The notes under the pieces were generated by a model, which ran no database searches, was not told where the DNA came from, and saw only the letters and a list, made by a program, of their open reading frames with translations. Shown one piece after another: positions 30,796 to 41,255 of a DNA stretch of 64,000 bases (positions are counted from its first letter, which is position 1; each line of letters starts with the position of its first letter). Where the stretch lies: NCBI RefSeq assembly GCF_033473495.1, contig NC_088941.1:1426001-1490000 (forward strand), read 5' to 3'. The stretch comes from Cercospora beticola (lineage: Eukaryota; Ascomycota; Dothideomycetes; Mycosphaerellales; Mycosphaerellaceae). A program made the position numbers and the translations under genes.

Positions 30796-33569
30796 ATGGC
30801 CTTCGAGGCTGACGATGATCTGCCAAGTTGGCAGCTTCAATACTCGCAGTTGGCCAACAGCTCACGGCCAGTCGCAAACACCGATGGAATCGATTTCATG
30901 AATGCGATCGGACTCCGCCCGCGTCCAGTGCTGCGATACCGTCCTTCATTGATTGACCTCGTGAACCGTACCCGACCACAGTCAAGCGAGGACAGCGCAA
31001 GGTGGTCACCTGAGGCCCAAGCGCAACCGAGTATTGAACCTCTCGAAACCAGCTTCGAACCTATTACAGCAACCCTACCTCCCACATCGCCATCGCACAT
31101 TCCCCTCCCCGAATCTCCCACGAAGGAACGGCGGCCTTCGATTGTTGTCATTGACGAGGTGCCGGGCACCCAGGTCAAAGCTTCTCCGCCACGCATCATC
31201 ATCGAGCCGGAAACACCAGAGCTAGGCACAGCTCCAGATACACCACACAACACCGCAAACATGAGCAAAAAAGGCGACAAGAAGCAGCAGCAGCAAGATG
31301 GCGAGGAGCAGGGAGGGTCCATCTTCTCCATCTCCGGTCCTGTCATCGTTGCGCAGAACATGATCGGTGTGGCCATGTACGAGTTGGTCAAAGTCGGCTT
31401 TGATCAGCTTGTAGGAGAAGTCATTCGAATTGATGCAGACAAGGCTACAATTCAGGTGTACGAGGAGACCGCTGGTGTCACTGTTGGCGATCCCGTCCTG
31501 CGCACAGGCAAGCCTCTGTCCGTGGAGCTGGGACCTGGTTTGATGGAGACCATCTACGATGGTATTCAGCGACCACTCAAAGCCATTAGCGACAAGTCAA
31601 ACAGCATCTACATTCCCAGAGGTATCGATGTACCTGCACTGGATCGTACAAGAAAGTGGGAGTTCACACCAAACGACAAATTCAAGGTCGGTGACCACAT
31701 TACTGGCGGTGATGTCTTTGGTTCCGTGAAGGAGAACACTCTGCTGTCGGATCACAAGATCATGCTGCCACCTCGAGCGCGCGGAAAGATCACAAAGTAC
31801 CCCAAGAAGGGCGAATACACTGTCGACGAGAAGATCTTAGAGGTCGAGTTTGAGGGACAAAAGTTCGAGTACAGCATGATGCACCCATGGCCTGTCCGTG
31901 TACCACGTCCTTCGAACGACAAGCTGAGCTCAGGCGACCCGCTCATTGTCGGTCAGCGTGTGCTCGATGCACTCTTTCCTAGTGTGCAGGGCGGTACTGT
32001 CTGCATTCCCGGCGCTTTTGGATGTGGAAAGACTGTCATCTCGCAGTCGCTCTCCAAGTTCTCCAACAGTGACCTGATTGTTTACGTCGGGTAAGTTCTG
32101 AGAGGACTCAAGGATTCGGAAGCTATGCTGACATCAAAAGCTGTGGTGAGCGTGGTAACGAGATGGCCGAAGTCTTGATGGATTTCCCCGAGGTGCGTAC
32201 AGCAGCATTTGAAGTTTTCAAACCCGCACTAATACAATTCGGATAGCTCACTATCGACTTCGACGGGCGCAAAGAGCCTATCATGAAGCGTACTTGCTTG
32301 ATTGCTAACACATCGAACATGCCCGTGGCCGCTCGAGAGGCTTCCATCTATACTGGTAAGTAGAGTCCCCATTCCCTCTTGCGATGCCTCGCCGATTACG
32401 ATACGCTTCGTGATTGTGGGCTTGGTCGCATTGCTTGCCGCGGTTGGAGCCCATAGCCGGAGATCAATGCTAACGTCGTCGTAGGGTGAGTTGACATTCT
32501 TCCTTCGCATACCCCCACACCCACACACCGAACGTCCACACATGCACACATCCGTCTACTCTCTGCTTGTCTCTGCACGAGAGGCGCGTTCAACTAGGCC
32601 CGTTGCCTTGCAAGACGCCCGCGACTGGAGTCGCAAGCAGAGATGCTGAAATCCAAAACCCCCTTCCCCATCGCTCCACACATATCCAGGCAATGCACAT
32701 ACTGACTCTCCACTCTCAACAGCATAACTATCAGTGAATACTTCAGGGACCAGGGAAAGAACGTTGCCATGATGGCAGACTCTTCTTCTCGTTGGGCTGA
32801 GGCTCTTCGTGAAATTTCTGGTCGTTTGGGAGAGATGCCTGCTGATCAAGGTTTCCCCGCCTACCTTGGAGCAAAGCTTGCTTCTTTCTACGAGCGTGCT
32901 GGAAAGGTCGTTTCACTGGGCTCGCCGGATCGTCAAGGCTCCATCTCCATCGTCGGTGCCGTGTCACCGCCTGGAGGTGATTTCTCGGATCCGGTCACAA
33001 CCTCAACACTCGGTATCGTGCAGGTCTTCTGGGGTCTCGACAAGAAGCTCGCGCAACGCAAGCATTTCCCTTCAGTGAATACAGCTCTGTCGTACTCCAA
33101 GTACACCAAGGCCTTGGAAAAGTATTACCAGGAAAATGCACCTCAGTTCCCGCGTTACCGCGAGCGTATTCGAGAGCTGCTTTCCCAATCGGAGGAACTC
33201 GATCAAGTCGTGCAGCTGGTCGGCAAATCAGCGCTTGGCGACAGTGACAAGATCACGCTTGACGTTGCTACTTTGATCAAGGAGGACTTCCTGCAGCAGA
33301 ATGGGTACTCAGAATACGACCAGTTCTGCCCACTCTGGAAGACTGCCTGGATGATGAAGGCCATGATGACATTCCATGACGAAGCTCAAAAAGCTATTTC
33401 ACAAGGCCACAACTGGTCGAAGGTGCGCGAGAGCACTTCAGATGTGCAGAGCGAGCTGCGCAGCATGAAGTTTGAGATCCCATCAGAAGGCGAAGAGGCG
33501 ATCACCAAGAAGTACGAGGACTTGGTGCAGAGAATGACTGAGAAGTTCGCGGCTGTCATTGACGAGTAG
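30796..33569 (+). CDS. VMA1: V-type ATPase catalytic subunit A
   Basis: Catalytic ATP-hydrolysing subunit of the vacuolar proton pump V1 sector. The canonical start is ATG 31261 (MSKKGDKK), giving 612 residues. The frame is open upstream to ATG 30796 (767 residues). Exons: to 32090, 32141-32192, 32247-32355, 32485 (one base) and 32723-33569. Motifs: [37 protein letters not shown] (P-loop, no intein), [37 protein letters not shown] and [20 protein letters not shown]. The joins GG|C and G|G|C restore VGCGERG and YTGITISEY exactly. One GT-AG intron from 32356 to 32722 would give a frameshift and TAA at once. The C-terminal part ends FAAVIDE. Confidence 0.95.
32485..32485 (+). other. candidate one-nucleotide exon of VMA1
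   Basis: Base G at 32485 sits between an acceptor (TGCTAACGTCGTCGTAG, branch site CTAAC 9 nt before the AG) and a strong donor GTGAGT at 32486. It would separate intron A (32356-32484, 129 nt, donor GTAAGT) from intron B (32486-32722, 237 nt, acceptor CAACAG). Including it makes codon GGC from three separate exons: G, G and C. Confidence 0.6.
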
Positions 33570-34239
33570 CTTGGTCCTAGCTAGGCCTAGGCATCTTTAG
33601 TCGAGCCGATTGAGCCACATGACCAGGACATGATCTGAGCTTTGTGTAGATAGCACAAATATAGAGCGGTGCTAGTTGTTACAGAATCCAAAGGCTCCTG
33701 GGCTAGCACCACGGTTCAAGACAAGTCACGTTTTAGTGACGCGAAATTGTGAGGCGGATTAGATTTATGCGCAGAGAGCCACATTCTACGGCAATCGAGC
33801 TCTTCGTCCACAGACCTACCATATATCGTGATAGTATAGCAGAGCGGTGAAGACACCGGAGAGGATTTCCCTGCCGTCTCCCCGTTTCAGGCCCGCGGCT
33901 TCACGAGTCAAGTGACCCGACAGAGTGGTTCCATTATGATCCTGGCTATAGCAGACGTCGAGATGAGCCGTTGTGGCGTGTAGCGCACCTGTCAAAGCGG
34001 ATCAATACGATCACGACATTTGCGTTGAAAGTCGTGAGAATTTTGTGTCGCGACGATATCCTTCATATTGAGTGTTGTGAAGTGAACGATGTTGGCTGAG
34101 ATGGAGCTCGCACGCTTGTGAAATGATGGGGTTGACGTCTGTGTCACCTCGGCTCAGGGCCGCGGAGCTTCACTTAGATCCTCTACGTAGCAAAATTGTA
34201 GACACTCGAATACATCCATTCCACCCAACGACAGTGAAG
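33570..34239. other. intergenic between VMA1 and dephospho-CoA kinase
   Basis: 670 bases of 3' region and promoter. An in-frame extension of the kinase reaches ATG 34123 but lacks conservation-like features. Nothing else is supported. Confidence 0.55.
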
Positions 34240-35061
34240 ATGCTGCTCTTGGGACTAACAGGTTCTATTGCGACCGGCAAGTCGACTGTGTCCTCGATAC
34301 TCGCCGCTCCGCCGTACAACCTCCCCATCGTAGACGCCGACAAGGTTGCCAGACTAGTAGTCGAGCCCGGCACGCACGGGTACAACCAGATCGTGTCGAC
34401 GTTTGGACCTTCCACGCCCGACTTACTCGTAGAGCCCACACCGGAGAATGGGGGCGAGAACGGTCCAAATGGCAAAGGCAGAGCTCTGAACAGACCCGCA
34501 CTTGGTAGGAGGGTGTTTGGAGAGGGAAAGGACGAGGACAAGAAGAAGTTGAATGCAATCGTGCATCCTGCTGTCAGGAGGGAGATGTACAAACAGATGC
34601 TGTTCGCATACCTGCGCGGAAGTTGGGCATGCGTGCTGGATGTGCCTCTCCTCTTCGAATCCGGATGGGAGCCGCTCTGCGGTACTATACTGGTGGTAGG
34701 AGTAAGCGACCCGGCAATTCAGATGCAACGTCTGCGCGCGCGGGATGAACACCTGACGGAAGAGGACGCGAAGAATAGAGTTGCTGCACAGTGGGACGTG
34801 AGGGACAAGGCGAAGCGGTGCCTGCGGAGAGGCAGCAAGGCGGGAGTAGTCGTCTGGAACGACGGCGACAAAGATGACCTCAAGAAACAGATCGACACCG
34901 TGATGGCGACAGTCAAGAGCGGTAGCCCGCAATGGTGGGCCTGGCTGCTATTGCTCTGCCCGCCTCTAGCCGTGGCCAGTGGCGCGTGGCACTACGTCCG
35001 CGGGTGGTGGATCAAAAGACAGCGGGAGAGCGAGCAGGTACGAGAAAAGGCGAGACTTTAG
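34240..35061 (+). CDS. CAB5: Dephospho-CoA kinase
   Basis: Last step of coenzyme A synthesis, phosphorylating the 3'-hydroxyl of dephospho-CoA. 273 residues from ATG 34240 (MLLLGLTGSIATGKSTVSSI), chosen because the P-loop must be near the N-terminus; an earlier ATG at 34123 would add 39 residues. IVDADKVARLVVEPGTHGYN, ALNRPALGRRVFGEGK, LNAIVHPAVRREMY, VLDVPLLFESGWEPLC, QRLRARDEHLTEEDAKNR and QWDVRDKAKRC follow the family order. A Gly/Asn/Pro insert at about 62-82 is a fungal feature. The C-terminus has a membrane segment WWAWLLLLCPPLAVASGAWH, suggesting membrane (mitochondrial or ER) anchoring. Confidence 0.95.
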   Translation: MLLLGLTGSIATGKSTVSSILAAPPYNLPIVDADKVARLVVEPGTHGYNQIVSTFGPSTPDLLVEPTPENGGENGPNGKGRALNRPALGRRVFGEGKDEDKKKLNAIVHPAVRREMYKQMLFAYLRGSWACVLDVPLLFESGWEPLCGTILVVGVSDPAIQMQRLRARDEHLTEEDAKNRVAAQWDVRDKAKRCLRRGSKAGVVVWNDGDKDDLKKQIDTVMATVKSGSPQWWAWLLLLCPPLAVASGAWHYVRGWWIKRQRESEQVREKARL

Positions 35062-35754
35062 GCTTGCAGCTATGAGGCAGCGAAGCCCTTGTATGCTGTT
35101 AGTTGACTTCGGGCGACCATTGGGCTTCCTTCTGCGTTCACAAACGCCCGCGATGAAGCCAGGCAAAGCTTCACGTGTGAGATCGCGGGCTACTTGGGAG
35201 ACGAGTGGCGACAATGAGCCCGTACGGTCTGTACGAATGATGCGTGACTAGGAACTATGCATGAACGGACGGCACCGTATCTTGGACAGCCGTTGGCCAG
35301 AGCCCGCTCATCGACGGTTCGCACGCGACACGCGACTGCGACTTCCCGCTTCACGCCTACAGCAGTTCGACGGCAATGATAAGAATTCGAGGTCTTCTGC
35401 AGCTGCGAGTAAGTGAATCCAGTGGGCTATACCACAAAAACACGCTAAGCGGTACGCTAGTCTAAAATTACCGGAGTCGCAGCTGCCGCACCGTAACCTT
35501 AACATCTGCACGAGGCGCTCGACGAGAGTCGTGGACAGGTTCGAAATAGTGCCGCCATCAACTTTCTAGAGAAGCTTGGAACTGTATACCTTCAAGCTGC
35601 TGCCCTCCACCAAAATCCACTCATTGCTGCCTTGATGGCGTTGCTCGCGACTTCGCCGTAGTGGTTACCCGATAACGTCACTGCATATCGAGTGAACGAC
35701 GGAGCGCTGTCCGAACTACCGACGAGAACCCCCGCATGCGAGGTAAACACGCTC
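35062..35754. other. intergenic upstream of the long Ser/Arg-rich gene
   Basis: 693 bases. The long frame that follows is already open from a GTG at 35692, but the first ATG is 35755. No other gene is supported. Confidence 0.55.
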
Positions 35755-38700
35755 ATGGCCGCCACTGAAGTGAGGACTTGGGCGCTGGAAGATGTCTCAA
35801 ACCCACTCAGGCTTCATCCGCCTTCGCCAACACACACTCGGACTTCTGAAGGACGCATCGACAGCATCATCAACAGCTACGCCATGGATCGACCTTCGAG
35901 TGACCAGTGGGACTCAGATAGCAGCGTCAGCTCCTTCATCGACGACAGATGTCCAACCGAATGGGAACATCCACTTTCTGCAACATCTGCGCAGCCACAC
36001 CATTCGAGTCCTTGGCCAGAAGCCATATATGGAGCTCGCCCGATCGATCCTCACAACCTCACCGACGAGTCTAGAATCCTTCCAGCCGGTGTAGCAGAAA
36101 GATTCGCCACGAGAGAGCTCAACGCATTGCGAACTCCTGCCTTGACTGCCCTCCCACAGTCGCCAGAGTCGCCAGCCGACGATGCCCCTCGTCCTGTCAA
36201 GCCGAAAGCTCTGGATGCGACCTTGTTGAGAAAGCTATTTCGCGCTACTATCGACGAGAAGCGTCGAGTTGACGAGGCCAGGCGGCAGACAGCACAAGAC
36301 ATCAATGCCAAGGTTGCAAGCAAAGCCGGCGCGGAAGCTCGCAACCGGAGAGCAGTCGAACAGGTGGCGCCAATTCTCCCCGAGGAGCACGAGGTTCTTC
36401 GTGGTATCAAGCAAAGCCTCGACGACCACAACCAAAACGCTGGGTCAGAACAGGCGCCTCCGGTTTCTGAAACACGCTCCGAAGATGCCAAGCAACGGGT
36501 GCAACAGGACCCGACACGTGCTGTAGCTTCTTCCGATCCTCCACCCTTGAAGCTATCGGGCAGAAAATTAAGCTTCGATAGACCTCGCCTTCTTCGTGGT
36601 GGAAGCAAGAATGAACATGAAGCAGAGACAGATGGGTTTCTCAAAGCGCCAGCATTCGGGTCCGGAGCGAGCAAGGCACGTGCACTTTCGTCGACAAAAG
36701 AGGAAGGTCAGGTGCGGGATAGGACAAGAGGCTCGGTAGATCTGATCGCCAGTCGTCCCAATAAGCCGGTAGCACGAGACGCACGTACGAAGAATCGAGA
36801 GTCCGGACTTGAGGCCCTACAGGACTTCCTCCGGTATACTGGTCCTACCGATCACAAATCCACACTTGCAAGCAAGAAGAAGGCCAGCAAGCTCATAAAG
36901 CATCAAAAGAAAGAGAAGCCCATAGTGGCGCATCACGAATTGCGTCGCAAGCGATCTGTAGCAGCTGCAGCTGAAATACTTTTGACACCCACGGATGAAC
37001 CTGTACCACAACTCCCATCGATCTCGCAATCGACTTCCCCACGATCATCTGGCAAGGTCGATCGCTCCGAACGACAGCATGACAGGGAGTCAAGATCTTC
37101 GAAGCGCTTCGCCGACCGCGCTCGTTTGCAAGCGGAAGTCGAGTCCGCTCGATCAAACAATTCTTCACAGGTATCCGCCGCACCCATCGAACGCCCATCA
37201 GTCCAATATACAAGGAGCGTCTCAGTCGACATCGTGCGAACAGTGGCCAAGACACCATCGGGTCGCAGCACCTCAAGACCACCCTCGTCGCACAAGAGGA
37301 GACCTTCGGGCTTCTATGGAGGGTCACCAGAGGAGAGAGAGCAATCGGAGAAGGAGTTCGGCGAGATTGAGATGGCTTGGACGGCACCAGCCCCTGAGGC
37401 AGCGACTATAGCGTCTGCATCCAAGCACAGCGTTGAACACGCGGATGAGGCACCTGCAGTGGTGCCCACAGTCAATATCCGGCCCGCATCTTCAACAAAG
37501 GATTCCTCGAAAGGCTCTACCAGGCAACCCACCCCCAAATTAGCGTTGAAGATTCCGGAGACCAACTCTGCCCCCGTGGAATGGGAAGAGGTGTCTTTTG
37601 CTCAAAACGTTGTCTATCAGACACTTACACCAGTCAGCGCGTCAAAGGTGACCATTCCTAAGTCTGCCGGGTCGAAGTCGCCGTCGATCAGAAACTTCGA
37701 GCCTATCGTCGAGGAGTTCGACTTGGAGGATCTCGAACGCCAGAGGCATGCGAGGAAGCGTACTGGTTCGGATCTCACCGAAGAGGAGGGCAGTCGCTCA
37801 TCTGCCGTCGAAAAGCCGCCAATGGAGCGCAAAGATTCCAAATCGCCATCTGACGTGTTGTGGCCCGAGGACGAGTGTGTCTGGGATAAAACTCCTTCTG
37901 TCAGGAACGACTCCAACTGGTTCCGAGACTGGAAGTCAACCACGCCTCAAGCATTTGAGTTCGAAGTCATGAACCGCGGCCAGTCAAAGGTACCGCCACG
38001 CCGGACTCCGCAAGCTGCGTCGCACGAAATCCAGAGTATTGTTGACGGATGGATCGAAGCCGCGCAAGAGAACCGCACCCTGAAGTTTGCAGCTGCCAAG
38101 CAAGTCATGCGGGCTCCACGTTCACCATGCATGTCACCAGCAAGCAGTGGACAAGCTGCTAGACCAGGAACCTCCCTTGGCTTCCGTGGGAACGAAGGTG
38201 ACGAAGGCGCCAGGTCTCGGCGCGCAGAAAGTCCCATGGAGACTCGCGGCAGAAGCAAAGACTCGAAGTCTATCACAGCCTCTGGTCAACTGAGGCGCTT
38301 GCCTTCTAGAAAGAGAAAGAGCCGTTCGATGGCTCCGACCAGGACATCCGCCGCTGTGACGGGTGGCACATTCGAAGAAGTCGGCCAGGGCGCTACCACA
38401 GGCACCGACACCAAGGCCAATGCGTGGGCAGCTGCTAGTGCTCGCAGCACCAGGATTCCAATCAAAACCATGAGCTTCAAGTCTGTGTCGCGTAACCGTG
38501 CCACCAGCCATGCCTCCAGTCGTCCTCAGAGCACAGCAGCAAGTGCGAGATCGACAATGTTCCCTTCGCCTGGCACGCCTTCGGTACGGGCGTCGCAGGG
38601 TTGGACATATCCACAAGAGCAAATTATAGAGCAGTGGCCGGAAGCGCAGGGTCGTACCTCTGACACGAATTTGTCAGAGCAAGCTAGAAGGCGACCATCG

Positions 38701-39963
38701 TTGGCATCGACCCATCAAAGCCGCAAGAGTCAAGGCCCCTCGATGCACAGCTATCATTCTAGGAAGTCAAGTGCTGCATCGCACCACTCTTCCACCACTT
38801 CGTATCCTCGATCAGTGCGGGCCGGAGATGACGGCAATCCAGGCAGCGCGCAGCATTCTCCATCTGTGAAGCAGGCAGACGAGCCACCGCTACCGCCGCT
38901 TCCTGACTCACCGCTGAGCCGCAAGAACTACAGGCAGGCAAAGCCGGAGCTGACAATATTCGCTGGCAAAGGTTGGATCTCACCACATCCGCTCAGCCGC
39001 TCATCCACCGAATATGCCTCCTCGCCTCAGTCCAGAATCATGCTGCCAAGCGAAGCGTTTCCAACAGGTGCTACCATGTCATATGAGGAGTGGAAGCAAA
39101 TGCAAGAACATGGATTACGTCTCCGCCACAATCACTCGATCACGGAGAGCAGCAGGACACAAAATGGCCTTTACCATGACGACCGGTATCGCCATGCCGC
39201 TTGGGAGGGCCGCGAATTCCCACGGACGAGCTCACATCGGTCAGAGCGATCTTCGCGACAAGGAGAGTCAAAAGAGTTTGTGAACTCAAACTTAGCCCCG
39301 CCTGAGGCCCAGCAAAGTCAAGGCAGTGGTGTATCGTTCATTACAGGCTCAGCCAAGTCTTCACGACATCAGCGCTCGAACTCGGCGTAGTACTCCGAGC
39401 AGAAAGCTGAGAGTCGCGACACCCAAGCGGGAAGCGGTAGAAGTGGCCGCAGCAAGTTGAGTCAGAAGCAGCGCGTTGCAAGCGAGTCTGGGAAGCAGTC
39501 GAGTCAGGGCCCGAAATTCGAGGAGTCTCGGACTTCACGACACAGCGGGCGAGGTACGGACAGCTCATCTGGTCGCAAACACCGCAGACGGAGTCATCGA
39601 TCCGAGCGCACTGCCTCCGGTACTCATCACTCGCGACGCAGCGAGCGCTCTGGGCATACGGAAGACTCATCCGGCACCCCTCGCTCGCGACACACGCGAC
39701 ACAGTGAGCGCAGCGGTGAGAAGGTCCTATCTTCCCGCAGCAAGCTTAGTTCGGAGATCGAGAAGGAATGGGACGAGACCGAGCGAGGCAATGCTGGGAT
39801 CGCGCGCAGGAGCGAGCATAGCAACCCATCTTCACGCAGCAAACGCAGTGCAAAGATCGAGCAAGGGTGGGACGATGCCGAATGTGGGTACGCTGGTGGT
39901 TACTACATCCCGCCTCAGTACGACCCAAAGTTTGCAAAGAGACGATCTCCCTCGGCGTGGTGA
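35755..39963 (+). CDS. very long Ser/Arg-rich disordered protein, frame broken by one TAG
   Basis: No known domain. The first ATG (35755) starts MAATEVRTWALEDVS. The frame runs to a TAG at 39388-39390, then continues in the same frame without another stop to 39963. The composition does not change: Ser, Arg, His and Lys-rich before and after. Around 180-210 a charged helix reads DEKRRVDEARRQTAQDINAK. Tail segments such as SGRKHRRRSHRSERTASGTH and SSRSKLSSEIEKEWDETERG repeat with variation (SSRSKRSAKIEQGWDDAECG). A 54-nt GT-AG intron, 39387-39440, would remove the stop and keep phase (1,384 residues). The alternatives are termination at 39390 (1,211 residues) or readthrough. Function unknown. 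Confidence 0.75.
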
Positions 39964-41255
39964 ATTGTTTGATCTGATGAAGTGGGAATAGACGATAAAA
40001 AGAAGGGAGGTCTAGTTTACTGTCGAGCATTTTCTTTGTATCAAGCGGGCGAGCGATTGAGCGTTACCAACGGCCTCTGAAGGTTTCATTATGACCCGTT
40101 TCTTTACGAGCTCTCTCAGTCGCTACATTACCAGATAGATGGCAGGACATTGTAGAATATAATGTAATTACAAAACTCAGTCTCTAATGCGACGTTCGAA
40201 GGCCTGCCTCATCTATCTACATCCCCGTTTAAAGGTCGCTCGTCGAAAGCAGGATTCAACACCTTTCCGAGAGACGGTACCTCACGTGTATGTTGTATAG
40301 GGCAGAGGTACAAGGATTGAAGAAGTCCTCGCGTCCTCTTGGAAGGGTCCACGGCAAAGGCCGAATTTCTGTATTGCTATTCAACGGTAGGCGGATAAGT
40401 GTCGCGTTTGCAACGCGTACAGGTAAGCCAAGGAGCGTGGCACGGAGAGCGAAGCTGGGCAAAGCGGAAGAGCTGAGTGGCTCTCCCCAAAATTGACTTG
40501 CTGGCTCTCACTTGCCATCACTCATCAGCCCGAGCGGGCTATATGAGGGCAGACCGGCAAACGATGGTGAGACTTGCTGGGGATGGGTTTAGGTTATTCT
40601 GCTGAAGAGCAATAAGAAATAGGACAGGTAGCTGGAGACAAGGCGGTCTGTGCTTATCATCGTCAGCGCCAGAAATGGAAAGCTTTGTGAGACATGTGAC
40701 AGGCGGGAGGTGGGAGGTTTCGTCGGCTGTGAATGCCGCATTCCGGGGGCTGCGAAAGCGGTGGTGAATGGGTGAAGGATGAGGAGGTACTCTCTCGCCG
40801 CTCGAGGAGGCGCTGTTGGTCTGTGAACGTGTAGAGCGGCTCTGCTGGATGGTGCGACTGGTTTGAGTGTCTTCGTAGCCCGTTTCAGCGCACGCGACGA
40901 GGCGCGCTTGAGGATTTTATGCTTCGGGGCTAAGCGGGCTTCCCGTGTTTCAGGAGAAAGTGCGAGGGGCGGCAGGGCTCAAAGCGCGCTCAGACAGACT
41001 CCACGACCCTGCGCTGCGCTACCGACGTGCAGCTGTGCGTTTGCTGCTGTTCACATACAATCCAGCGGGCATCGCCTTCTCGCACCCGCATACCACATTC
41101 CACTCTCCCTGCAGCGACCCAGTACCTCTCTGTCACCGTCACTGTCACTACCACCAGCACCGCCTACCTCCACCGCTCCGCCGCTGCTGCACGTCAACTT
41201 CCGCTCCGCCCCCACCTGCATCGCTGGCCGCAGCCTCGGGCCCACCACCGCAGCC
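39964..41255. other. intergenic, promoter and leader of the F-box gene
   Basis: 1.29 kb. The F-box frame is open back to TTG 40863, but no ATG occurs before 41256. The stretch from 41090 is CT/CA-rich, like a fungal 5' leader. No gene is supported. Confidence 0.55.

Noticed and set aside
32356..32722. Intein or mobile element in VMA1
   Set aside because: The P-loop region GAFGCGKT where the yeast intein sits is uninterrupted, and the 367-bp interval has no coding frame or element features.
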